Origin: Azolla pinnata
Lineage: Eukaryota > Streptophyta > Polypodiopsida > Salviniales > Salviniaceae
Length of the DNA: 30,970 bases
NCBI GenBank assembly: GCA_037176905.1
Contig: JBBBWG010033341.1
Span: forward strand, 8,990-39,959
Direction of reading: 5' to 3'
Positions 10,501-20,789 of this stretch are shown piece after piece. The translations under genes and the position numbers were made by a program. Positions within the stretch are counted from its first letter, which is position 1; each line of letters starts with the position of its first letter. The notes below the pieces were generated by a model. The model was not told the origin of the DNA, made no database searches, and was given only the letters and a program-made list of their open reading frames with translations.

Positions 10501-11232
10501 TATTGTACATTGTTTGAATAGGCTTGACTCATATTTTGACAGTAAAGTATAGTGTAACAACACAGTTTGTTCAACACTCATATAAAAGTGAATACCTAGT
10601 TAAGGTCATACTTCCACACGCTTCGATTCGACGCAGAGATCTTAGTACTGCTGCTTTGTTTCAGTTAACGCCCAATTGGAGCAACCATGACCATCAACGG
10701 GCATCCGAGTTAACAAAGAGCACAAACAAGGGCGCTTTCCCAGCTTTTCCACAGCAAATATCTACTGAGCAAATCAAACCTCGTCGATCGATCTTCCATT
10801 GTGCCAAATTTCAGTCTGCATATTTAGAATTGATGAAAAAGAACAAAACAGGTTTAAAAAAAAATCAATTTTAACCAAACAAAATATACTGACAATCATA
10901 CATACAGACATATATATATGTTTGTATGTATGTTAATCTCCTTGTCACCATATATCTATGTAGCAGCAGCATATCAGGAAAAACGTGAAATAATACACAT
11001 ACAAGGTTTTCTATTTTGTTCATCCATGATCTATATAAATGGCATCTCAAAAAGGGGTGGGGGGGGGGGGGGTTTGAAACATGATTTTTCTTTAGGGGTT
11101 TTGGTGTTAGGGCAAACGGGTTCTTGCTGAGGATGATGAAGCTTACTTAAGGTATATCTCCCAGGGGTTTAGAGTTCAGATGTGGGGAATTGGGGCTTCC
11201 GATTTGAAGTTTTTGGATTCGAGGTTTAACCC

Positions 11233-14200
11233 TCAAGGAGTCTGAGAATGTTTTTTTTTCTCCAAAAGAGTGCCGAGCCGAAGAAACAATGTCTTCTTCT
11301 TCTTCTTGATGGGTAAGGAGGGATTGGAGGAGGCAAGGTCCTCCTGAGAAGAAGACACCATTTCATCCCTAGCATGTCCATCATGATCCCTCTCACCCAC
11401 TTCTTCCTTCAAGGATGAGCTAGCAAAGTCTTGCCTTCTTAGAAACACTCTCTCCTCATCTTTATTCTCTACTTCCTCCCCCATAGCACCTGAAGGTGAC
11501 AAATCATTCACCATGTCTCTATCGTCGATGTGATCGCCATTAGATGAAGGATATATGGTGGTAATTTCAACCACCTCTTCCGTACAATCCGCTTGAGGCT
11601 TCTCTTCTCGGCACTCCTCTGAAACGGGCACTTGGACAACATCAATGTCGATAGCATCCTTTTCCATTTCCCATTGCATTCTACTGTCCAATAACCTTCG
11701 AATCTCCCCTTCCAGGTTTAACTTGGCCTTGTTCGTTTCGGCAAGAAGTTGGTGAGCCTCAACCAGAGATCGATCGTTAGCTTCCTTTTCCGATTTCAAG
11801 GACTCGATCTCACCCTGCAATCTCTTCAAACTCAAGCTTGACGCTTCTTCGGACATGACTAAGGCTTGCTTGGATTTGGCTATTTCTTCTTCAGCATCAA
11901 GGAGCTTTTGTTTGACATGTTCTAACATGTTTGCAGGACTGCTAGAATCATTCTGGGCTGGGGCAGTGCCAAGTTTCAGTGTTGCAAGCTCTAGTAATGC
12001 ATCTTGAAGTTTATCTTGTGCTGCTTTACAGGCACAAATGGCCTCTTCCTCATCTGCTTTAACTCTTCTTATTTCCTCTCTAAGTTTTTCGACCTCGATC
12101 AGCACTGCCCGAGCTTCATCAGCATTGACTTTAGCTCGCTCCTTCTCGTTGAGCACTTCCATTTTCAAAGCTTCTGCTTGCTCTCGAGCCAATTCAGCTG
12201 CTCTTCTTTCCTTATCCAATTCTTCATTCCGCCTTCCTCCCTCTATTTGCACTGCTTCCAAATCTGCTCTTATTGTTTCGGCTTCTTTCTGAGCCAAAGA
12301 GAGCATCTCCTGTTTAGCCAACTGCAAACTTTCTTTCAAAGCTCGTATTTCCTCTGTCCTTCTATCAATCTCCAGCTCGTGCTGAAGAGCCCTTTCCCTG
12401 GCTTTACGAGCTTCTTCTCTTGCAGAATCAGCTTCAGCAAATGCGGATGCAAGCTCTTCCTTGCGCCGGGCATTTTCATCTTCTTTCTGCCTTCTAGCAT
12501 GGTCTCCCTCGGCAATTGCCGACTCTAAAGAAGTTCTTAGACTGTCGGCATCTTCCTTAGCGTTCTTTGCAATGGCTGCAGTTTCTTGAAGCTCTGCTCG
12601 AGCTCTCTCCAGTTCAGCATTTAAAAGAACAATCTGAGAATTTGAAGATCTTTCTCTCTCTTGAAGCTCAAGGGCTTTCTCTTCATTAGATCTTGTCAGA
12701 GACGCTATGGTAACACTTAAAGACGAAGATTTCTGAGCCATACCAGCCTCCCTTTCTTTTGCCTCTATCAATTCAGACCGAGCTTTCTCTAAATCCAAGA
12801 ACAAAGAAGAAGCTTTAGCATCTGCAGAGTCAGCCCTGTTTCTCAACTCCAAAGCTTCACCTTCTTTACCTTCAAGCTCCTTTTGCAATGAAATGACTCT
12901 AGAATTTGTAATTGTCTGTTGTTCCCTGGCACTAGAGAGTTCTCTGTGCGTGCTTGCCAGTTCTGCAGCCAGGGCATCCAGTTTAAGGCTCACCTCTGCT
13001 TCCCTTGCTCTCATCGTTGAGAGATCTTGCTGATAGCTATCCAACTCCTTGTTCATCAGGATAAGCTTAGAATCCATGGCTTGTTCTCTCTCTTTCCCAG
13101 CTAAAAGTTGTGCATTCCTAGATTCAGCCTCTGCTTGGTTAGTTCTGAGCTCGATGGACAACTTCTCAACCTGAGAGAGCAGATGAAGCTCTCTATCTTT
13201 AGAAATGGAGAGCTCCTTGAGGCTATTTTCCAATTCCAATTCTAGTTCACTATGTTTTTGTAGTGAAATTGCCTCTTTACTTTTAAACTCTGCTATCTCA
13301 TTTCGAGCAAGCTCGAGATCTGTCGTAAGATTTGCAACTTTTGTTGATGCTATGGACTCTCGATCCACCAATAAATCGAGATGTATCTTCTGTCTCTCAC
13401 ATTCTGCTTCCAAGGACGCCATAGCTAAAGAATCTCCAGCAATCTTACGCTTCAAGGCACTCAATTCCACCTGATTACTCTCTGTTACCTTCATGAGCTC
13501 GAGAGGTAATGTTTCAAGCTTTGATTTTAAATGGCTCTCATTCTCTTCCATTAATTTGAGCTGCTCTTGGTTTCGTTCTAATGTTGCTTGAAGTGACTCC
13601 ACATGCGAGACTAGAACTGTCCCCTCTAAGCGTGCATTCACCAAGTCTTCTTGAGTTTTCTGAAGCTGAGAAGTCACCTGAACCAAGTTCTCCTCTGCTT
13701 CCTGAAGTCGATCCGTCACCTTGACCAAATCCCCATGTTTCTCCTCGAGCTGAGAAGTCATCTTGAGCGAATCCTCCTGTGTTCTGACAAGCTGAGCAGT
13801 CACCTTGGCCAAGTCTTCCTGCGTTTCCTCAAGTTGATGAGTCACTTTCGCCAGGTTTTCCTGTGTTTCTTCCAGCTGAGAACTCACTTTGATCAATTCT
13901 GACTGTTTTTCCTCGAGCTGGTTAGCCATGTTGGCCAAATCCTCCTGTTGTTTTGCAAGTTGAGAAGTCAGCTTCGATAAACTTTCTTGCGTTTCCTCCA
14001 GTTCTGAGCTCACCTTAACCAAGCCGTCTTGTGATTCTGTGACCGAACTCTTCTGTGACTCCTGAAGCTGCAAAGTCACCTCAGCCAAGTTCTTCTGTGT
14101 TTCCTCAAGTTGAGAATTCACCTTAACAAATTCGTGCTGGGTTTCCTCAAGCTGAGAAGTCATCTTCACCAACTTATCATCAGTTTCCATAAGCTGAGAA

Positions 14201-16005
14201 GCCATCTTGACCAAGTTCTCTTGAGCTTCTTCAAGCTGAGAGGCTAGTGAGGCACTACCCATTAAGGCTTCAATTTCCTTAGCTTTTTCTCCATCGGCAT
14301 TGCCAGTATCAAGGGTAGCATCGTGACCATTTTGAACTGCTTTAAGGCCATCTTTCTCTGCTTCTTTGGAAGCTTCAAGTTCCTCCTCCCGATTCTCAGC
14401 CTTCACCCTCGTGTCAGTAAGTTCCAATTTTGATTCTTTCTCAGCCTCCTCAGCACTAGTGAGTTCGGTTTTGAAGCGCTCAAACATCATAGTTAAATCC
14501 CGAAGTTGGGATTGAGAGCAATTTTCAGCTTCTCTGGACGCCAGAAGCTCAGATTGAAGCTTTTCTAAGGTAGAGTTTGTATCCTTGAGTTGGGCTTCAA
14601 AGTTATGAGCTAATTCAAGCTCCTTTTTTAAGATAACTACTTCAGACCTTGCAACATTGGATTCCTCTACTGCTTTCATAAGCGGGGATTTCACTTCGTC
14701 AAGTTCAATCTGCTTCTTTTCTAATGCAGATTTTGCATCATTGAGAGCTGATTCAAAAGCTTGGGCTCTGGTAAGCTCCTGTTTCAATACCTCTGCTTCA
14801 GATCTTGCTATCGAAACTTCTTCAATAGCTTTATTTAACCTCGTGCCCGACAAGGTACATTCACCTTTAGCAGATGCCAGCTCCAGAGTTAGTTCTTCAA
14901 TGACTGCTTTTGCATCCTTTAGTTGCACTTCAAGTTGTTTATACGCATCAGAAGTTTCCACCATAGTTTCCTGAGCTGATCTATGCAGATCATTAACATC
15001 AAGTAGCATTGCACCATTTTGCAATGAATGTATGTGTCGATCATCACAAGAGAAACCATCGATCAGATCATCCATTTTAGATGATCCATTCCCAGATATG
15101 GCTGAGCCACGGTGGGAAGCCAGCAACTCAGCTGAAAGCTCCTCTACCCTTTTGGCCGTCGACTCGGCCGCATTCATGGCCTCACCAGCCAATCTCACGG
15201 CTTCATCTTTGGCCTCGATGCAGATGTTGAGCTCATGTGTCAAGCTCTCCATAGCTTGCTTGTTAGCATGCAAATCTTGCATAGCTGTCTCGTACCTTTC
15301 CTTCATGATTTGTAGCTCCATCTGCCAATCTTCAGCCGCCTTGAAACTCACATGCTCGATTTCGTCAGCTCTCAACCTATCCGATTTCGACAACTCGTTA
15401 ACTTCCTGTAGTTTCGCCGTCAAGTCTTCGATTTGTCTCTTCGATCGGGCCAAGTCTTGAAGAACATTGGACTTAGATTTCTCCATTAAGGCCATCTGCT
15501 CTTTCGTCTTGGCGAGCTCTTCTTGAACTTGGTGTAGCTCAGCTCCTCGGCTTAAAGGGGTTTTCTTCTACATTGTTCGTAAAGAGATCAGTCCAAGTTG
15601 AATAATTAGGCCAGTGATTCGAATAAAGATCAGTGGTAAAAAGCAGAGTGCACTAGACAATACAAGAGTAGCGCAAACCATGATGCAATACACATGTTAC
15701 AAAGCTCAGTAGTAAAACTCAGTAAACTACAATACAATCAGAAGGTTAGTAGTAAAACGATCGAGGAAGTGATACAATCTATAGAATGAAACAGATAGTA
15801 CAGAAAAGATTTTCATGCGAATTCAACCGACCTCGGCATTGAGGATGGGGCGAGGGGACCGTCGCTCTGATGAGGATTTGGGGCTACTTTCGACGAACAT
15901 GCTACCACCATTCTTTGATGATGGAGGGGTTCGCTCTGACTCTAATCCTGATGATCCCCTCTGAAGCTTTGACCTCGGTGTAGCGGGGGAAAGCTTGCTC
16001 GCCAT
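11233..16005 (-). CDS. Long coiled-coil protein, WEB/ICR-like (1502 aa, two exons)
   Basis: Exon 1 is 16005-15832 (58 codons), intron 15831-15568 (donor GAG|GTCGGT, acceptor TGTAG|AAG), exon 2 is 15567-11233. The N-terminus (MASKLSPATPRSKLQRGSSG) is rich in Ser, Pro, Arg and Lys, with SSERRSPRP before the intron. After the junction comes RGAELHQVQEELAKTKEQM, resembling the start of the coiled coil in plant WEB-family and ICR/RIP proteins. The remainder is almost entirely heptad-rich coiled coil (Glu, Leu, Lys, Ser, Ala), with about fifteen 14-residue repeats of SQLEETQENLAKVT type near residues 500-705. The C-terminus has an acidic/Ser linker and then a basic tail KKKKKTLFLRLGTLLEKKK. WEB proteins act in chloroplast movement along actin; ICR proteins are ROP-GTPase scaffolds. 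I cannot decide between them, and coiled-coil similarity alone is weak evidence. Length exceeds the usual WEB proteins I know, partly through the repeats. Confidence 0.75.
13620..14250 (-). repeat. Coding 42-bp repeat block (14-residue units) in the coiled-coil gene
   Basis: On the minus strand about fifteen units of 14 residues follow each other, consensus SQLEETQENLAKVT. Two heptads per unit keep the coiled-coil register. Variants include KMASQLMETDDKLV, ANMANQLEEKQSEL and KVTDRLQEAEENLV. One stretch (SSVTESQDGLVKVSSELEET) breaks the exact spacing. The DNA is a minisatellite whose period keeps the frame. Confidence 0.85.
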
Positions 16006-17189
16006 TCAAATCGTTCTATGTAGATCTCTGTGCAGATAGATGGATGGATAGATAGGATAGATATATCTAAATACCCCTATTACATGTAATACTCCTGCAG
16101 AGATCCCACCTGATTTGCATGTAACTCCTCGTCGTTGTCTTCTTCTCGAAGAATTCTTCTTCTTCTCTTCTTCTTCTTCTTCTTCTTCTTCTTCTTCTTC
16201 TTCTTCTTCTTCACTGGAAGATCGCTGCAAGATCTAGTTCACATGCATTTCTGCAAAGTTTCTGACCATGATCAAAATATAATGGAGGGATCTGGGATCA
16301 CTGGTTCAATGATCTTCCGCTCTTAATCTACTGAACGAACCTGAAAAAAAAAACAGGAAACCTGAAATCAGAGCATATAAAGATTCAAGAAGAAGAAGAA
16401 GACGCTCAGTTAGCATTTCGAAACGCTGAGCTGACAGCTGAACACTTGAGGTGAGACTCTACTAGCTCTCTCTGTACAGTTAGTGATGCAAACAATGTCG
16501 AGTTTTGTGCAGGAGTTGTGCGCACAGCACACAAGTGAAAGAGCTCTGATGCACAAAATTGCATCATCGAGGAGCAGGACTCTCCTCCTACAGTTGGCCA
16601 TGGAAGCTCTGCATCCGAATCACTGTATGGTCTCCAGAATGCGACCTCAGAAAAGAGGAGACATGGTAGATCTGCAACTATTTCGGTCTCATAGGCCCAA
16701 GGAAAGAGAAACGAGGCGGAACAAATAGCTTACTGGTTTGATAGCAGCCATGGACTGGACGGGATCGGAGAAGAAGAAGAAGAAGGTGAAGAAGAAGAAG
16801 AAGAAGAAGAAGAAGAGAAGAAGAAGGGAACAGAAGAGACAGCGAAAAACCAGAGAAACACAGAGAGAAAGAAAGACAACCAGATGAAGCAAAGAGCGAC
16901 AGGGTGTGGTTGAGGGAGCACACAGAGATCTCCTGATGAAATTGCAAAGCAAGATTTTTTCTACAGAATGGGTAATGGGTAGCACATGGTTAGGGCGAAG
17001 GAGAGGAGAGACAAGGAAGGGGAGGGGGAGGGCGAGGGCGAGCTATGGCGATGGAGGAGCAGAGTTAGTTGAGAAAAGGAGGAAGAAAAGCAAAGGGAAA
17101 GCGTTACGAAAGGAAGCAAGCTCAAAGAGATCCTCTCTGCCTGTCTTCTGTCTGTCTGTTTCCCTCTCCTTTTCCTGCTCTCCCTCTCT
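16006..17189. other. Upstream region of the coiled-coil gene and purine/pyrimidine-rich spacer
   Basis: A (TTC)n tract at about 16158-16212 reads (GAA)n in the sense of the coiled-coil gene and may lie in its leader. A second tract, (GAA)n on the plus strand, spans about 16770-16827, followed by purine-rich DNA to about 17120 and then pyrimidine-rich DNA into the gap. No gene is supported. The open frames here are Glu/Lys/Arg- or Ser/Phe/Leu-rich and mirror the composition. Confidence 0.55.
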
Positions 17190-17289
17190 NNNNNNNNNNN
17201 NNNNNNNNNNNNNNNNNNNNNNNNNNNNNNNNNNNNNNNNNNNNNNNNNNNNNNNNNNNNNNNNNNNNNNNNNNNNNNNNNNNNNNNNN
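17190..17289. other. Assembly gap (100 N)
   Basis: Exactly 100 N, the conventional length for a gap of unknown size. It sits in pyrimidine-rich DNA (CTCTCCTTTTCCTGC before it, CTTCTTCTTC soon after it). Confidence 0.99.
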
Positions 17290-17511
17290 AGCTTGCTTTC
17301 AGGGGCTTCTTCTTCTTCATCGCCTCTTTGCTTGTTTCTTCTGCTTTTCCTGCGTTTCTCTGCATTTGCGCATTTCCACGAGGAGGAGGAGGCGGAGCGC
17401 GCCATGAAAGAGGCGGAATTTCATTGATGATTCCCCCTCCTCGCCCATCCTCTGTCCTTCTCTCAACTCTGCATCGATCTCTCTGCAGAAAAAGAAACTA
17501 CGCTAACAAAC

Positions 17512-17571
<60 letters not shown>

Positions 17572-17605
17572 TTCTCCCTCTCCCTCTCTCTCTCTCTCTC
17601 TGTCT
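17512..17605. repeat. (CT)n microsatellite
   Basis: An almost perfect CT dinucleotide tract runs from about 17514 to 17563, then continues as an interrupted CTTT/CCCT/CT tract to about 17605. It is a polypyrimidine tract with triplex potential. Confidence 0.95.
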
Positions 17606-17774
17606 CCCTCTTTCCTGTGCCTGCGCCTGTGGCTTCCGCCATAGCCATGAACAATGTAGTATGCAAGTTCTTCCGTTTTAGGGGAGCTGCGCGCGGTCCA
17701 TGGCGGAGAGAAGGAAGACAGCGACAGAGACAGAGAGAAGCAGAGAGAGTTCTTTTTACTTCTCCTGCGGGCCG

Positions 17775-17910
17775 CCGCCATCGCCATCGCCATCGCCATC
17801 GCCATCGCCAGAGCCAGAGCCAGAGCCAGAGCCGTCGTCGTCTCTACAAGGGGAAGAAGAAGCTCCTCCTCCCCCTCCTCCTCCCCTTCCTCCTCCTCCT
17901 CCGACTCCTC
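17775..17910. repeat. GCCATC, CAGAGC and CTC(C) short tandem tracts
   Basis: A GCCATC hexamer repeat (about 17775-17810) passes into a CAGAGC hexamer repeat (about 17810-17832) and then CTCCTCC tracts (about 17860-17912). Open frames through them are Ser/Pro/Glu repeats on one strand and Ala/Met or Glu repeats on the other. Confidence 0.85.
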
Positions 17911-18045
17911 CTCCATTGCTTCGTCTCTGTCATGATCGCTCGATCGATCGACAGCTTTAATGGCGGACCTCGCCTTCTTCTCTGTCTCTGTCTTCTCTCC
18001 GCTTCTTCTCCGAGTCTCTGTCTCTCTCTTCTTCCCTCCATGATC

Positions 18046-18760
18046 CATGCATGCATGCATGTATGTACACGACGCTCATGCATGCATGCATGCATGTACA
18101 CGACGTGCATGCATGCATGTGTGCACGCGACGTGCATGCATGCATGTATATACAGAACGTGCATACATGTAAGCAACGTGCGCATGCATGCATGTGGATG
18201 CTGCGTGTGCATGCACTATGCCTGTGTGCATGTATGTATGTGCGCGAGTCTATATGTGTGCATGTGTGTGTGTGTGTGTGTGTGTATATGCGCGTGCGTT
18301 GATGGTGGATGCATGCATGGGCTCTGTGTGGATGTATGTGTGCGTATGTGTGTATGCATGTACGTGGATGGATGCATGCACGTGTTATGTACGTGCACAT
18401 GTGTGTATGCATGTGTGCGTACGTGCGCATGCATGTACATGGATGGATGCATGCGTGTGCTTTGAATGTGTGCATGCGTGTGTATGTGTACGTGCATGTA
18501 TGTTGTGCTGGTGCGCATGTATGTATGTGCGTGGATGGATGCATGCACGTCTCATGGGTCGCAAGTCGCGTGCATGTATGCATCCGATGCATGCATGCGT
18601 TGCATGCATGTATTTGTGTGCATGTATGTGTGCGTGTGTGTATGTACGCAATGCATGTGCATGGATGCATGCATGCATGCATGCATTGCGTCACGTGCAT
18701 GTATGCATGTCATTGCATGCATGTGCTGCATCATATGCATGCATTCGGGTGGGCATTCAG
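18046..18760. repeat. ATGCATGC / TGTGCATG low-complexity block (~0.7 kb)
   Basis: About 715 bases of alternating purine-pyrimidine DNA made of CATGCATG, GTGTGCATGTATG, a (TG)n run near 18264-18284 and ACGTGCATG. Open frames run on both strands as Met-His-Ala-Cys peptides and are by-products of the repeat. It is the larger relative of the block at 8525-8710. Such DNA can adopt Z-form or cruciforms, and it is dense in the RY motif CATGCA. Confidence 0.92.
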
Positions 18761-20789
18761 GCATCGATTCGCAAGTTGGAAGCCTTTAGATAAATGGTGT
18801 ACCTAGATGGAATTATACAGCACCTCGGCGATTATTTCTCACCACCGATTCATAAGATTTATAACACGATAGGCTGAACTCTCTGTACGGGTTTGTATAG
18901 ACCAACAACAATAAGATAAATGTTCTGGAAAAGAACAAGAAAAACAAAAACTTGAGGTGGTGTCATCAGCGTAGATGAGCCTCCCGAGCGATCCCTAGGC
19001 GGTTGACATATCGGCTAATAGCTTTCCGTAATAATCCCCACAGTTTGCAACTCCACGCGCATCGTCGGCTTGGTGCGAGCAATTCCTTGGGATCGCACCA
19101 GATCGTCACCTGCTGCTGGTCCTTGGGGGCCAAAAGATCTCTCTATCACTTCTCTCATCCCACAACAATGCTTGTCTCTCGAAGCCAATGCGCAATTTTA
19201 TATATGTGTGTCTGTATGTATGTATGTATGTATGTACACGTAACATGATAATCTTTAAAAACTGCATGTCCACAGCAGTACAGTGTCGCCAAATTGCAGT
19301 GTTGTAACTGTGGCTTGGTCTGCTATCCCTCGGTTTTTCCAAATGCACCACAAGCAGGGGAAAAAAACATCCCGGTCTTCTTAATTCCCAAACAACAAAA
19401 AGTCGCGATATTTATTTTTAAAAAGATTGTGTGTGTGTGTGTAAGTGTGTTCGATCGGATCATCCACAAGAGAAAACACAATTCGTCCATGCTTTCTGCC
19501 AAACTGATAGAAGCGGGTAATAATATGGCGTTAAAAAGAGCGTCATCAATTGGTTTAAGGAGAACATTGGGCAGATCTAGCAGGCTTTCTTTCTAGTCAG
19601 ATCCCTCCAGCTTGAAGGAAGCAATGGCGACCAATGTAACTGGTAAAGAAATTGGGCAAGCCAACCCTCAATTTATCGTTGCCTCAATTGCTCCTACTAG
19701 TAGAAGTCCCTCTGACCCCCAACAACGAAAGCTCAGCTGTAATCTAGTATTTTGAATAAACATATACTTCGATTAGTGAGCAGAAAATGTATGAATAATA
19801 TTGCAAAGGAGCCGACTGGGTCTTTCGGAAACCTAAGGCCATAGTTAAGCCTTGTATTGATACAATCGTGGAAGAAGAATCTTTTGCATCGACAAGCCGA
19901 CGATTCAACACACGACAGAAGCGCAATTTTTTTCCCTGCAACTTTCTGCCGACGTGACATGAACACAACCGACAATGGCGACGACCATCACCATATGGCA
20001 TCAGCACAATCACCATAGTCACCATCATCGCCATCATCACCATGCAGGGGCTTTTGACTTGCTTGGTCTTTCTTTCATCAAGCCATGGGTGAAAAACAGA
20101 CCAACTTGTCCTGTGTTTTACCTTATTCCTGCTTAAGTTGAATGGTTTCCCCATGTATGTATACATGATGAGATCATCCTCCTCCGTCTTCTCTCGGAAT
20201 TCTACACGCCGATCTGTCTGGTTTACCCTCAAGAAACAGATGCCGAAAAATTCCCTGCCACCACAAAACCCACACTCAATTCGATTGCGTTCCACCACTT
20301 GTGTGTCTTCAGCAAAGACTGCAGCAAAGACGAGAAAAGCTTCATAAAAGAGTGCGGCAAATCAAATCGCTGCATGCGCCAAGATATGACCGGAAACACG
20401 GATTCGAAAGACAAAGAAGCCCTGCCGAAAGCCTCTCATGCACAAGCTAGTCAGCTCATCAAAGAATCCTTCATACTAAACCTTACCTGTTAAATTCGAG
20501 AAAGCTTTACAAAGGTACGGGGGATTAGGATAGACAAAATATAGGAGGGATCAGGTGAACAACTACTAGGCAGCTTGGTTTCCAAGGAAAAAACAATCTC
20601 TTCGGAGACTCGAAACATTTTTGTAAAAGCGGACAGCGGAAAGTTGGCGGAGCAGACCCCTCGTCGATCTTCTCGGGGATCCTATCCACGATCGTTTTTT
20701 ACATCACGAGCCGATGATCAGAAGACTGAGCTTGTTTTGCACCAGCTACACACAAATCAGCAAAGGCAGTATTTGAGACTCCAGATACC
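18761..20789. other. Spacer between repeat block and starch synthase gene
   Basis: It contains a GTAT tetranucleotide run (19213-19236), a GT tract (about 19428-19443) and ATGGTGATG-type trinucleotide DNA at about 19975-20045. The proximal part (20500-20789) is probably 3' untranslated sequence of the starch synthase gene. A plus-strand open stretch at 20299-20493 (contains KDCSKDEKSFIKECGKSNRC) has a protein-like composition but no ATG start or visible splice partners. I assign no gene. Confidence 0.5.

Larger units (their letters stand above)
8711..11232. other. Intergenic spacer between PWP1 and the coiled-coil gene
   Basis: No gene is supported. It contains a GATCGATC/GACCGACC cluster (8747-8770), a diverged tandem duplication (8865-9220), short direct repeats (9236-9405), a CAT/CAC trinucleotide tract (about 9467-9515), a GATCGATCGGATCGG run (9746-9778), a 93-bp tandem repeat (10151-10500), and a run of 14 G (11059-11072). 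The last part, up to 11232, is probably 3' untranslated sequence of the coiled-coil gene. Open frames here are short, unrelated to families I know, and occur on both strands. Confidence 0.6.

Noticed and set aside
12004..15460. Several plus-strand open frames (up to 174 codons) opposite the coiled-coil gene
   Set aside because: They are antisense shadows of a Glu/Leu/Lys-rich coding sequence and show Ser/Phe/Leu-rich peptides without any family resemblance.
17114..17298. 9-bp inverted match (AAGCAAGCT and AGCTTGCTT) on either side of the N gap, suggesting a hairpin
   Set aside because: Only nine bases match and pairing does not extend; chance in a biased sequence is likely.
16906..17427. Open frames spanning the N gap
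   Set aside because: The frame across unknown bases is meaningless and the gap length is arbitrary.
17957..18806. Long open frames on both strands encoding Met-His-Ala-Cys-rich peptides
   Set aside because: They are direct translations of the ATGCATGC repeat block, open in several frames at once, with no independent coding sign.
19294..19420. Possible zinc-finger-like CCNCGLVCYP peptide, plus strand
   Set aside because: The spacing does not match LSD1-type or other fingers I know, and no exon structure surrounds it.
19744..20298. 184-codon minus-strand frame downstream of GBSS
   Set aside because: It contains low-complexity Met/Val/Gly from ATGGTGATG repeats, shows no domain, and lies in probable GBSS downstream sequence.
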